Assembly (NCBI GenBank): GCA_020633205.1
Contig: JACKEB010000012.1
Span: 744,001 to 808,000 of the forward strand
Direction of reading: 5' to 3'
DNA: 64,000 nt
Source: Polyangiaceae bacterium
GTDB taxonomy: Bacteria > Myxococcota_A > Polyangia > Polyangiales > Polyangiaceae
Shown one piece after another: positions 43,535 through 52,086 of the stretch. The notes beneath the pieces were generated by a model that worked only from the letters and a program-made list of their open reading frames with translations, made no database searches and was not told where the DNA came from. How positions within the stretch are numbered: the first letter of the stretch is position 1; each line of letters starts with the position of its first letter. A program made the translations under genes and the position numbers.

Positions 43535-44611
43535 ATGCGTACCCGACTGACTCACCGCTGGCGCTCGGCCTCGTCTGTTGCAGCGGCTCTGGCCCTCGCG
43601 TTCACTCTCGGCTCTGTCTCCGCTTACGCGCAGCCCGCAGGCGCGGACGTGTTGTTCGACCAGGGGCGCGCGCTGATGGACGCCAAGCGCTACGCCGAAG
43701 CTGCTGAAAAGTTCGAAGAGAGCTACAGCCTGGATCCAGCAATCGGAACGCAGCTGAACCTCGCGGAGTGCTACGTCAACGTGGGGCGCACTGCGAGCGC
43801 GTGGACCACCTATCGCGCCGCGGCCGCAGCCTCAGCCCAAGCCGGGCAGCGAGAACGGGAGCGCTACGCGAGCGGCAAAGCCAAGGCGCTCGAGTCGAAG
43901 CTGTCTCAGGTCTCTGTTTCCGTGGGGCAGCCGGTTGAGGGCCTCGTGGTCAAGCGCAACGGGATCGATGTGCCTGCGGCGCTCTGGGGGACCCCAGTGC
44001 CAACCGATCCCGGCACCGTCACTATCGAAGCCTCAGCGCCCGGCTACGAGCCGTGGAACACGCAGATTGATCTCGGCAAGGAAGCTGACAGGCAAGAGGT
44101 CAACGTGCCCTTACTCACAGCGAAGCCGCTGCCCCCCGAGGAAGGGCCCCAGGGTCCGCCTCCGAATCCCGAGCTCGGTGGTTCACTCACCAGCGAGCCA
44201 AAAGGCGACCCGGGTGACGCTGGCGTGCTGCCGCCGCCGGACCAAGGCGGGGGCTTCAACGCCGCCGGCTGGATCACCCTGGGCGTGGGGGTGGTGGGTC
44301 TCGGCATCGGGACGTTCCTGTACTTTGACTCGCAGGCGACCATCGACGATGCGAACTGCCCGAACTCCCAGTGCGTGGTCGGGATTGGCGACAAAGATCT
44401 CCACGACTCGGGCCGCGCCGAAGAAAAGACGGCGTTCATCCTGGGTGGATTGAGCTTGGCGGTGACCGGCGTTGGCGTCTATCTGCTGCTGAGCGACGGC
44501 TCGGGAGATGAGAGCGCAAGCCTCAACCACACCAATTCCGCGTGGTACCGCGGGTTGAGCCTTGGCAGCGACGGGCGCACCACCGCGGCCAGCTGGCGCA
44601 CAGCGTTCTGA
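43535..44611 (+). CDS. Secreted TPR/PEGA-like protein with C-terminal membrane segments
   Basis: 358 residues from the ATG at 43535 (a TTG is one codon upstream). Cleavable signal peptide ending about SAYAQ. Residues about 35-110 resemble a TPR pair (LFDQGRALMDAKRYAEAAEKFEESYSLDPAIGTQLNLAECY). Residues about 125-200 resemble a PEGA-type beta domain (VEASAPGYEPWNTQIDLGKEADRQEVNVPL). A Pro-rich linker follows, then two hydrophobic helices separated by a Cys-containing loop (about 247-265 and 303-322). Proteins of this form commonly sit beside Ser/Thr kinases in myxobacteria. The gap to the kinase is four bases, so they are co-transcribed. Confidence 0.78.
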   Translation: MRTRLTHRWRSASSVAAALALAFTLGSVSAYAQPAGADVLFDQGRALMDAKRYAEAAEKFEESYSLDPAIGTQLNLAECYVNVGRTASAWTTYRAAAAASAQAGQRERERYASGKAKALESKLSQVSVSVGQPVEGLVVKRNGIDVPAALWGTPVPTDPGTVTIEASAPGYEPWNTQIDLGKEADRQEVNVPLLTAKPLPPEEGPQGPPPNPELGGSLTSEPKGDPGDAGVLPPPDQGGGFNAAGWITLGVGVVGLGIGTFLYFDSQATIDDANCPNSQCVVGIGDKDLHDSGRAEEKTAFILGGLSLAVTGVGVYLLLSDGSGDESASLNHTNSAWYRGLSLGSDGRTTAASWRTAF

Positions 44612-44617
44612 GCTGCT

Positions 44618-45280
44618 TTGAGCCGGAATAGTCGGCACGCCCTGACCTTCGTGGCTCTTGCCTGCTGCGGGTGCGCGATGTCTCAAGAGGCGTTCGACGA
44701 GCTGGACGCGGAGGTTGCGGCGCGCAACCGCGCGCGTGCCGAGAGCGTCGGGAAGCAATTCGAGGCCCAGGGCTACCGCACGGTGCACGAGGCGCTCTAT
44801 GCGCTCTTGCCGCCGGCTACCCAAGAAGCTTGCCTCGCGGAACTCATGGGCAACTCGGACACCGCGGGTCGGCGCATGCCATTGACGGTCAACCGCGCCA
44901 AAAGCGGCAGCGAACCGCCTGACCCATCCCTCGACCTGGTCGCGAACTTGAACGACGTCTGTGACTTCTTTCGCGGTCGCGCGGCTGAGCTCGATGTCGA
45001 GCGCAGCGACGGAAGCCGCGATCACCTGGTCGCCATCCGCGGCGGCCTCGCCAAAGATCCAAAGGGGCAACTGATCGAAGTCCGCACCCGGGCCCGCGTG
45101 ATCAAGACGCGTGAGGTGCTCGTGAAGCGGGAGTGCAACCTGATGCCGAGCCCAGCGCCGGAGCCCCTGGAGCACCCCTCCCCGATCCGCGTCGTCTTCG
45201 CCCCGAAGCCGCTGCCCGTCGTCGAACTCACCGTCGAGCGCGAAGAGCTCGAAATGAAGTGCACAGACAATGTGTATTGA
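44618..45280 (+). CDS. Putative lipoprotein, unknown
   Basis: 220 residues from a TTG at 44618, six bases after the previous stop. Hydrophobic N-terminus with CCGC (LACCGC region, residues 15-19) suggests lipid attachment. The remainder is soluble and mixed alpha/beta, with two Cys in ECN and MKCTDN. No family recognised. As the third gene after the kinase, it may be part of the same envelope signalling unit. Confidence 0.65.
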   Translation: MSRNSRHALTFVALACCGCAMSQEAFDELDAEVAARNRARAESVGKQFEAQGYRTVHEALYALLPPATQEACLAELMGNSDTAGRRMPLTVNRAKSGSEPPDPSLDLVANLNDVCDFFRGRAAELDVERSDGSRDHLVAIRGGLAKDPKGQLIEVRTRARVIKTREVLVKRECNLMPSPAPEPLEHPSPIRVVFAPKPLPVVELTVEREELEMKCTDNVY

Positions 45281-45283
45281 GCA

Positions 45284-45628
45284 TCACTGGTAGAAGCCGC
45301 TGCACACGTGACAGCCATGAATACCGGCGCTGTAGGCGTCGTGCTTCGCGCAATATGTCAGGCATTCGAGGTCCGCTGGTTCGTAAAACTCCTGGAGCAA
45401 CTGACTGCTGTCGAAGCAGCCTTCCGCGATGGCGCGCAACTCTCCGGCGCTCTGAAACGTTAGCGAGCGACCGATGAGCATCGGCCTCGATCCGGCGAGC
45501 GCTTTGACGAGCGCCTTCAGCGCACTCACGCGTGGATACCCCACCCACTGCATCAGAATCGCGAGCTGCGGCTCCTTCATGGAACCGCGCGGTACTGCCC
45601 ATACATCGAAGCGGATCGGATCTTCCAT
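45284..45628 (-). CDS. Small protein of unknown function, immunity-protein-like
   Basis: 114 residues from the ATG at 45628. An L7/L12-like helical middle (RVSALKALVKALAGSRPMLIG) is followed by a conserved-looking C-terminus with four Cys (CLTYCAKHDAYSAGIHGCHVCSG). No family is recognised with confidence. It converges with the lipoprotein gene (three-base gap), and a second small acidic protein gene lies 36 bp upstream on the same strand. Size and context recall orphan immunity genes; that is inference. Confidence 0.55.
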   Translation of the reverse strand: MEDPIRFDVWAVPRGSMKEPQLAILMQWVGYPRVSALKALVKALAGSRPMLIGRSLTFQSAGELRAIAEGCFDSSQLLQEFYEPADLECLTYCAKHDAYSAGIHGCHVCSGFYQ

Positions 45629-45664
45629 CGAGGAAACGTCTAGTTTGTGCCCTGCCCGCGCGTG

Positions 45665-45970
45665 TTACTCGTCATCGTCGGCGTAGTCCTCGGGCCCAAG
45701 CGGACTGTACTCCCAAGGCACGTCCGGGGTCGGGCGCCGGGCTTTCCAGCCTCTCGGCAGGTCTGCGGCTAGTGCCGTGCCGGGATGGCGCTTCCACACC
45801 TCATCCAAGCGAACCAGCAGCGGCTCGTTGCTGCCGGGGGCATTGGGAGCCGCATGGAATTGCCAGCCCTCCTCATCATGACTGATCTCGAGTACCGGTG
45901 CACCGTTGATGACGGCGCGCGTAGTATACGAAACGAGCGCTGGGTCGTTGTCGTTCTCGAAGTCACTCAT
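45665..45970 (-). CDS. DUF2185/Imm33-like small protein
   Basis: 101 residues from the ATG at 45970, acidic at both ends. The segment VINGAPVLEISHDEEGWQFH and the later DLPRGWKARR resemble the DUF2185 (immunity protein 33-like) pattern. Such proteins are often immunity or accessory factors of contact-dependent toxins; no toxin is in this window. An exact copy of the dispersed 13-mer (TTTGGGGGTGAGG, 45985-45997) lies 15 bp before the start codon. Confidence 0.6.
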   Translation of the reverse strand: MSDFENDNDPALVSYTTRAVINGAPVLEISHDEEGWQFHAAPNAPGSNEPLLVRLDEVWKRHPGTALAADLPRGWKARRPTPDVPWEYSPLGPEDYADDDE

Positions 45971-46076
45971 GTTGCCACCAGCTTTTTGGGGGTGAGGTGC
46001 GCTGCACAGCGAGCATGATTGCCTCAAAACGCCGTTCAGGAAAGACTGCGCGCCGGCGACGATCGCAGGAACTCAC

Positions 46077-46847
46077 ATGAAGCTAGAAGGCAAACGCATC
46101 TTCATCACCGGCGCCTCGAGTGGCCTCGGGCACGGCATGGCCCTCGAGCTGGCGCAGCGCGGAAACGATCTGGCGGTGACGGCGCGCCGGGTGGAGCGCC
46201 TGCAAGCCCTGGCGGCTGAAGTGGAAGCCCTCGGTCGCCGCTGCGTCGTGGTGCCGGCAGACGCGACAGACCAAGCGGCCAGCGCGCAGGCGTTTGCACG
46301 CGCTGTCGAGGAGCTGGGCGGGATCGACGTCGCGATCCTGAATGCTGGGGGTGGGCGTCCCACGAACATGGCCGCCGCGTCGGTGGACGACGTGATCCGG
46401 ATCTCGCGCGCGAACTTCGATACGCTGGTGAACTATCTGGTGCCTGCGATGGCTCACTTGCAGGGCGCAGGAGGCGGCGTAATCGCCTACACCGGTTCGC
46501 CCGCTGGCTACTTTGGCTTGCCAAACTCCGGGCCCTACAGCGCTTCCAAGGCTTCAGGTCGCGTGCTGATCGACAGCTGCCGGATCGAGCTCGCGCCGCA
46601 CAACGTGCGCTTTGTCGCGCTGTACCCTGGCTTCACGTACACCGACGGACTGGATCCCAAGCAGGTCCCAATCCGCGCCTTGATCATCGAGAAGGAGCGC
46701 GCGGTGCGCGAGATGGTCTGGGCTATCGAGCGTGAGCGCTCCCATCACCTGTTCCCGAAGCGGATCCGCTTCCTGATCGGCTTCGGACGCATGCTCCCGG
46801 AGCCCCTACGACGCAGGCTCCTCAGCGCCGCGGCAGGGCCCAAGTAG
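46077..46847 (+). CDS. SDR family NAD(P)-dependent oxidoreductase
   Basis: 256 residues. Rossmann-fold landmarks of classical short-chain dehydrogenases: TGASSGLGHG (10-19), the NAG motif in ILNAGGG, and the catalytic YSASK with upstream Ser in TGSPAGYFG. An Arg pair after beta-2 (ARRVERL) favours NADPH. The C-terminus has basic and hydrophobic residues typical of members acting on lipid-like ketones. No clear pathway partners. Confidence 0.92.
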   Translation: MKLEGKRIFITGASSGLGHGMALELAQRGNDLAVTARRVERLQALAAEVEALGRRCVVVPADATDQAASAQAFARAVEELGGIDVAILNAGGGRPTNMAAASVDDVIRISRANFDTLVNYLVPAMAHLQGAGGGVIAYTGSPAGYFGLPNSGPYSASKASGRVLIDSCRIELAPHNVRFVALYPGFTYTDGLDPKQVPIRALIIEKERAVREMVWAIERERSHHLFPKRIRFLIGFGRMLPEPLRRRLLSAAAGPK

Positions 46848-46850
46848 TCC

Positions 46851-49331
46851 CTACTTTTCCGCGCTCGCGCGAGCCACGCTGAGCCCGCAGCGCTCCGCGA
46901 AGTGTGTGACCCCGCTGAGGCGCGCCGGCGGCACGCCAGGCTCCCTGGCGTAGGCCGCGAACGCGCGCTGACCGACTGGGATGTCACCGCGGGCGCAGGC
47001 GACGAACAGCAGCGTGCGCCAGTTCTCTGCTCGGGACTTGGCGTTGTCGATGCGCTTCCTCGAAGCGGCGAGCAATCGCGGCTCCGCCAGATCGAAGCGT
47101 CCGTTTCCGTAGAGATTTCTGCCGATCAAGTACTCGGGCAGCCCGTTGTCCGGCTCCGCTTCCGCCCAGCGTCCAAGCTGGCTCGCCGCATCGATCCAGT
47201 CCCGCTGCTGATTCGAAGAGCCAATCAGGAGCGCCACCATCGCGGATCTGGCTCGCGGGTCGTTCATGTCCCGGCGCAGCTCGACGCTGCGCAACCGGTC
47301 TTCGCCAACCGTTGCTTTCAGCACCTCACCGTAGGTCTTCTTGGCGGCCTCCAGGCTGCCCTGGCTGAGCTCCAGATCGGCGAGCTCCTCGAGCCCCATG
47401 GCGCGCTGCGAGGTGCTCAGGCGCTGGTCGTCGGCGATCGCGCGGTACTGCTTGCGGGCGTCGTCGAGATCGCCCTTCGACACCGTCGCCTTGGCTTTCG
47501 CAAGGCGGGCGCCGAGGTTCTCTGGTTCAAGCGCCAAGAGCTCGCTGCAGGCCTTGAGCGAGCCGTTTGGATCGTTGCTCGCGAGCGCGCGCGCCTGTTC
47601 GAGGAGCCGATCGACGGTGTGCGGGCAATGGCGCCCAAACACCGCGGGCCGATCGAAGCGCGCCTTCGCGACGCCCATGGCGGCGGGGGGCACTTCGACC
47701 TTCTGTAGGCTCTGCAGCCAGTCTTGCTCGAGCCCCTCGAGATCCTTGCCGGTGATGGCTCGTAGGGTCTCTCCGCCGTACCAGCGCCGCAACGCTTCCT
47801 TGCCCTGTACCGTGCGGAACCATTCTACGAAGGCCCCAGCCACGGTGTACGCAGTGGACGAGTTTTCTCCGAGGAAGCCCAGATGAAAGACCCGCTCGAG
47901 GGACGGAAGCAGCTTCAGGTCGAGCATCGCCCGCGCCCACTGCTGGAGGGTCAAATCCGCGTCCTCGTCCGGCGCCGCAGCAACCGCGGTGCCCTCGATC
48001 AGGCCCGGGTTTGCGAACACACCCAGCATGCGTCCAGGCACCTTGAACGGCCCCTTGGCGTAGGCACCGCTGACCACATGCGCGAGCTCGTGACCGAGCA
48101 CTGGGTGGGGATAGCCTTGCGCCTGAAGGTAGACCTCTCGACGCCACGGCTTCGCGATGTAGACGTTCATCGCGCCCATCAGCCGTTGCTTCTGCTGACC
48201 GTTGGCGAAGAAGTACGCGGTCACGCGCTCAGGTCCTGGCGCGCCAAAGAAGGCCTCGAGTTGATGGATGTGCGCATCGCAGTCGCGCGCTGTCGCGATC
48301 ATCAAGCCGCGAGGTAGCGCGGCGTCGTAAGCCAAGTCGCAGCGGCCGTAGGAGTATTCACCTCCCAGCTCGTGCTTGATGTCCGCGGTCGTGTAGTAGT
48401 GGCCTAGCGTCGGTCCGCTGATCGTGATCCCCACGGAGACGAGCAGCGCGGCTGCCGCGAGCAACAGCACACCGGGGCGTCCCCGTCTCTGCCAATAGAG
48501 CTTTCCTTGGGGCCCGAGCTCGACGTGGAACGCAGCACAGCTGAGCGCCGCCAGCGTCGCGAGCGTGCCGAGGCGGTAGGTCAACAGGCCCTGGGCGTTG
48601 ATCACGGTGTCGTAGATCGAACCGGAGAAATAGCCGACGAACGGGTCGTACGCGAAGACCATCGGGCTCGTCACGAAGCGCACGACGCTCACCCCGATGC
48701 TCGCGAGGGGGAGCGCGAGTGCCGCGGCCAACGTCAAGATCCGCATGGATCTGGGCTTCACCTGACTACCAGCGTGCAGGCGACGACGGATGCGGCGGCG
48801 CAAGAAGAGCCCAACCACGCCGCCCCAAGCGCCGCCTGCCAACGCGCCGAAGCCCGGTCCAAGGAGCATCAGCTCGAGATCGCTTGCGGGATCGCACCAG
48901 CCGAGACGTAAGCCGTGGAAGCTGTTCAGCAGGACGAAGCTCAGCCAGATCAGCGTCCCACTCCACAGACCGTGGCCGATCACGTCGAGCGCGCGCAAGT
49001 TCAGGCCGTCGCGCGGCCGACTGTAGGGTTCCGGTTGTTCCGCGGGGTTTGCGGCTTCAGCGCGCACCCTGGAGTTTTGCAGGCTCCTGCTCACCGCCCG
49101 CAGCCCTTCGGCGTTGGCTGCCAGCGCGGGGAGCAAGAGGCCTGCGACGACGGAAGTCTCGTAGCCCGGACCGCCGAGTAGCGGCAGAAAGCCGAGGCCC
49201 AGGCCGAGACCGCCCGCCAGTCCCACGCCGATGCACAGCGGGCGCTCGCCGCGCCACGAGCGGGTCAGCCAGCCCCGCGGGCCGGATGGTTCGCGCGCGC
49301 TGCTTGCGGGCGGTTCCGCGAGGTTACTCAC
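46851..49331 (-). CDS. Membrane-anchored putative zinc peptidase with TPR domain
   Basis: 826 residues. The N-terminal half has about seven TM segments (31-53, 60-72, 118-137, 155-177, 198-220, 250-270, 287-305). The soluble part carries HELAH at 414-418 within PVLGHELAHVVSGAYAKGP, a gluzincin-type zinc motif. A downstream Glu (GLIEGTAVA, about 438-446) is placed to be the third ligand. The C-terminal 250 residues are TPR-like (LLALEPENLGARLAKAKATVSKGDLDDARKQYRAI). I recognise no exact family. The combination suggests a periplasm-facing metalloprotease of the M1/M48-like fold class. Confidence 0.75.
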   Translation of the reverse strand: MSNLAEPPASSAREPSGPRGWLTRSWRGERPLCIGVGLAGGLGLGLGFLPLLGGPGYETSVVAGLLLPALAANAEGLRAVSRSLQNSRVRAEAANPAEQPEPYSRPRDGLNLRALDVIGHGLWSGTLIWLSFVLLNSFHGLRLGWCDPASDLELMLLGPGFGALAGGAWGGVVGLFLRRRIRRRLHAGSQVKPRSMRILTLAAALALPLASIGVSVVRFVTSPMVFAYDPFVGYFSGSIYDTVINAQGLLTYRLGTLATLAALSCAAFHVELGPQGKLYWQRRGRPGVLLLAAAALLVSVGITISGPTLGHYYTTADIKHELGGEYSYGRCDLAYDAALPRGLMIATARDCDAHIHQLEAFFGAPGPERVTAYFFANGQQKQRLMGAMNVYIAKPWRREVYLQAQGYPHPVLGHELAHVVSGAYAKGPFKVPGRMLGVFANPGLIEGTAVAAAPDEDADLTLQQWARAMLDLKLLPSLERVFHLGFLGENSSTAYTVAGAFVEWFRTVQGKEALRRWYGGETLRAITGKDLEGLEQDWLQSLQKVEVPPAAMGVAKARFDRPAVFGRHCPHTVDRLLEQARALASNDPNGSLKACSELLALEPENLGARLAKAKATVSKGDLDDARKQYRAIADDQRLSTSQRAMGLEELADLELSQGSLEAAKKTYGEVLKATVGEDRLRSVELRRDMNDPRARSAMVALLIGSSNQQRDWIDAASQLGRWAEAEPDNGLPEYLIGRNLYGNGRFDLAEPRLLAASRKRIDNAKSRAENWRTLLFVACARGDIPVGQRAFAAYAREPGVPPARLSGVTHFAERCGLSVARASAEK

Positions 49332-49335
49332 TGGT

Positions 49336-49602
49336 CTATTGACTGTCGGGCGCGCAGCGCAGCTTGCAGTCGTCTTCGGCGAAGCCCAGGGCGCGTCGGC
49401 ACTGCTCCGGCTCGAGCACTGGCTTCTCGCAAGTTGCCTTCTCCGCGCTCGCTAGCTCCTCGCACTGGGTCTTGCAGGCTTCGACCTCCGCCTTGTTTGG
49501 CTTTGGCGGTTTCTGCCCTTCCGACGGCTTGCTGCAGCCGTAGAGCGTGATCCCTAACCCCCAAACCCAAAGCCAGCGGGAGGCGCCTAGACGTGAAGCC
49601 AT
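49336..49602 (-). CDS. Small Cys-containing lipoprotein
   Basis: 88 residues from the ATG at 49602. Signal peptide with lipobox LYGC, Cys23, then a Lys/Pro-rich linker and a helical stretch with Cys pairs (CKTQCEELASAEKATCEK; ECRRALGFAEDDCKLRC-like spacing), which looks like a helical hairpin pinned by disulfides. Function unknown. It lies between lon (13 bp) and the membrane-peptidase gene (4 bp), so it is probably in one transcript with them. A near-copy of the dispersed 13-mer is inside it. Confidence 0.7.
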   Translation of the reverse strand: MASRLGASRWLWVWGLGITLYGCSKPSEGQKPPKPNKAEVEACKTQCEELASAEKATCEKPVLEPEQCRRALGFAEDDCKLRCAPDSQ

Positions 49603-49615
49603 GTTGCGAAACACC

Positions 49616-52003
49616 TCAGACCGCCGGAGACCCGGTGAGGCCAGGCGGGCTCTTGTCTGGCGTGCTGGGAGTTGCTCCGCTCTCAGGGCCAACGAGCACC
49701 AGCGGGAGGACTTCGTCCAGGCGCTGGACGAAGTGGATGCGCAGATCATTGCGGATTTCCGCAGGCACCTCCTCCAGGTCGCGTTCATTGCGCGCTGGCA
49801 GGACGACCTCGCGCAGACCCGCGCGGTGTGCCGCGAGGATCTTGTCCTTGATGCCTTCCACCGGGAGGATCGACCCACGCAGCGTCAATTCGCCGGTGAT
49901 CGCGACGTCGATGCGCGCCGGCGCGTTCAGGAGCAATGACACCACGGCCACGAAGATCGGCACGCCAAGGCTCGCCGCGTCTTGGGTCGCTCGAGCACGC
50001 GGCACGTGCAGGTGCAGATCGATCTTCTCGAGCCACTGGGGGTCGAGCATCAGCTTCTCCGCCTTGGAGCGCACGAAGCTGACCGCGGTGTTGGCGGACT
50101 CTTTCATCACGTCCCGCAGGTTGCCCGTGATGTGCACCTCGCCCTTGCCGCGCATCTTCGTGGCTTCGACGAACAGCAGCTCACCTCCGGCGGCGTTCAG
50201 GCCGAGGCCAGTGGCCACGCCAGGAGTGGGTTCGCGCTCCGCCAGCTCTGGGCGGTACTTGTGCACGCCAAGCACCTTCTCCACGTATTCGCTCGTAGTC
50301 TTCTGGCCCTTCACGTCTTCGCCTTCGGCGAGGCGTACGGCGATGTCCCGGCAGATCGAGGCGACCTGGCGCTCGAGGCTGCGCACCCCGGCTTCGCGGG
50401 TGTAGGCGTCGATCAAGAGCTCGATGCCTTCGCTGGTGAACTCGATCTGCTCAGCGGTCAGGCCATGTTCGCTGAGCTGCTTCGGCACCAGGAACTCGCG
50501 GGCGATGTGGATCTTGTCGCTGCGCGGGTAGCCAGGGACCTCGATCACCTCCAGGCGATCTTTGAGCGCCTCGGGGATGTCTCGCGGGTAGTTCGCGGTG
50601 GCCAGGAAGGTCACCTGGCTCAGATCGAATGGTACCTCGAGGTAATGGTCCACGAAGGTGTCGTTCTGTGCAGGGTCGAGCACCTCGAGCAAGGCAGCCG
50701 CCGGATCGCCGCGGACATCGGCGCCCATCTTGTCGACCTCATCCAGCACCAGCACGGGGTTCCTCGTGCCGACCTTCTTCAGCGCCTGGACGATGCGTCC
50801 CGGGAGCGCGCCGACGTAGGTCCGGCGGTGCCCGCGGATTTCCGCTTCGTCCCGCACGCCACCCAGGGAAATGCGACCGTAGCGCCGTCCCATGGCGCGC
50901 GCGATGCTGCGCCCCAGGCTCGTCTTACCCACGCCGGGCGGACCAACGAACAGCAAGATCGGGCCGCGCTTATCCGTGCGGAGCTGACGGATGGCGGTGT
51001 ATTCGACGATGCGCTTCTTCACCCGCTCGAGGCCCCAGTGGTCCTCGTCGAGGCAACGGCGCACCGCCTTCACGTCGATGCGGTCGGGGCTCGTGCGCGA
51101 CCACGGCAGATCCGCGAGCCACTCCACGTAGGTGCGGGTGACGTTGAACTCGGCGCTCTGGGGCTGCATGCCAGAGAGCCGCGACAGCTGCTTGCGCGCG
51201 GCTTTTTCCGCTTCCGGTGGCATGTTGGCGATGGCCACGCGCTCACGCAGCGCCTCGACCTCGTCGTCGTCCGCCTCACCCAGCTCTTCGCGGATGCTCT
51301 TGAGTTGCTGGCGCAGCACGTAGTCGCGCTGGCTGCGGCTCATCTCCTCTTGCACGAGCGCGGTGATCTCGCCCTTGACCTGCAGCACCTCGAGCTGGCG
51401 CTTGACCATGTCGAGCACCAGATTCATGCGCTTTTCGACGTCGAAAGCCTCGAGGATCTCCTGCCGGCGCTGGATGCTCGCGTGTTCCTCGGGGAAATTA
51501 GAAGCAATCAAGTCGGCGAGCGCGCCCGGCTCGCGCACGTTGTCGAGGATGCTTGCGGTCTCCCGCGGCAGATCCGGCATCAGCTCGAGCACCTTGCGGG
51601 TGTGCTCACGTAACGTTCGCCCCAGTTCTGTCACCTTCGCGTCGGGTGCAGGCTCTTGAATGCGCACCACGTCGGCGGTCATGTACGGCTCGAGGCCGAA
51701 GCTCTTCTCCAGCTCGAAACGCGCCAAGCCGTTGAGCACCACGCTGTAGTTCCCGGGGCCGAGGCGGATCACCTTCACCACGCGCGCCAGGGTGCCCACG
51801 CGATACAGATCCTCGAAGGTCGGCTCGACCGCGTCCGAGGACTTCTGGGTGATGACTCCGATGAGCCCGCCGTCCTGGCCGAGCTCCTCGACGAGGCGCA
51901 CGCTGCGAGGCCGGCCCACGTTGATGGGCACGACGCTCATGGGGAAGAGCACGGAGTTGCGCAGCGGGAGGATCGCGACGCGCTCAGAGGGGCCAGAAGC
52001 CAT
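49616..52003 (-). CDS. lon: ATP-dependent protease Lon with divergent active-site loop
   Basis: 795 residues. N-terminal LON substrate-binding domain (about 8-200), AAA+ domain with Walker A GPPGVGKT (354-361), Walker B LVLDEVDKM and GAQND sensor region VLDPAQNDTF, then the protease domain from about 590 with TGLGLNAAGGELLFVEA. The catalytic dyad is kept: Ser678 and Lys721, 43 apart as in the family. The loop around the Ser reads QDAASLG where almost all Lons have KDGPSAG, so two residues before the Ser and one after it differ. Activity is therefore likely but not certain. Lon degrades misfolded and regulatory proteins in the cytoplasm; myxobacteria usually have two copies. Confidence 0.93.
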   Translation of the reverse strand: MASGPSERVAILPLRNSVLFPMSVVPINVGRPRSVRLVEELGQDGGLIGVITQKSSDAVEPTFEDLYRVGTLARVVKVIRLGPGNYSVVLNGLARFELEKSFGLEPYMTADVVRIQEPAPDAKVTELGRTLREHTRKVLELMPDLPRETASILDNVREPGALADLIASNFPEEHASIQRRQEILEAFDVEKRMNLVLDMVKRQLEVLQVKGEITALVQEEMSRSQRDYVLRQQLKSIREELGEADDDEVEALRERVAIANMPPEAEKAARKQLSRLSGMQPQSAEFNVTRTYVEWLADLPWSRTSPDRIDVKAVRRCLDEDHWGLERVKKRIVEYTAIRQLRTDKRGPILLFVGPPGVGKTSLGRSIARAMGRRYGRISLGGVRDEAEIRGHRRTYVGALPGRIVQALKKVGTRNPVLVLDEVDKMGADVRGDPAAALLEVLDPAQNDTFVDHYLEVPFDLSQVTFLATANYPRDIPEALKDRLEVIEVPGYPRSDKIHIAREFLVPKQLSEHGLTAEQIEFTSEGIELLIDAYTREAGVRSLERQVASICRDIAVRLAEGEDVKGQKTTSEYVEKVLGVHKYRPELAEREPTPGVATGLGLNAAGGELLFVEATKMRGKGEVHITGNLRDVMKESANTAVSFVRSKAEKLMLDPQWLEKIDLHLHVPRARATQDAASLGVPIFVAVVSLLLNAPARIDVAITGELTLRGSILPVEGIKDKILAAHRAGLREVVLPARNERDLEEVPAEIRNDLRIHFVQRLDEVLPLVLVGPESGATPSTPDKSPPGLTGSPAV

Positions 52004-52086
52004 ATCGCCGACACTAGTCCCTGAACGGCGATCTGTCGATCAACCCGAATCCAGTGCGCGCGGAATCTCGCCGACGCTTGGTGCCT

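Noticed and set aside
49982..51613. 543-codon plus-strand frame across lon
   Set aside because: Antisense shadow of the Lon coding sequence, with biased His/Ala/Arg composition.
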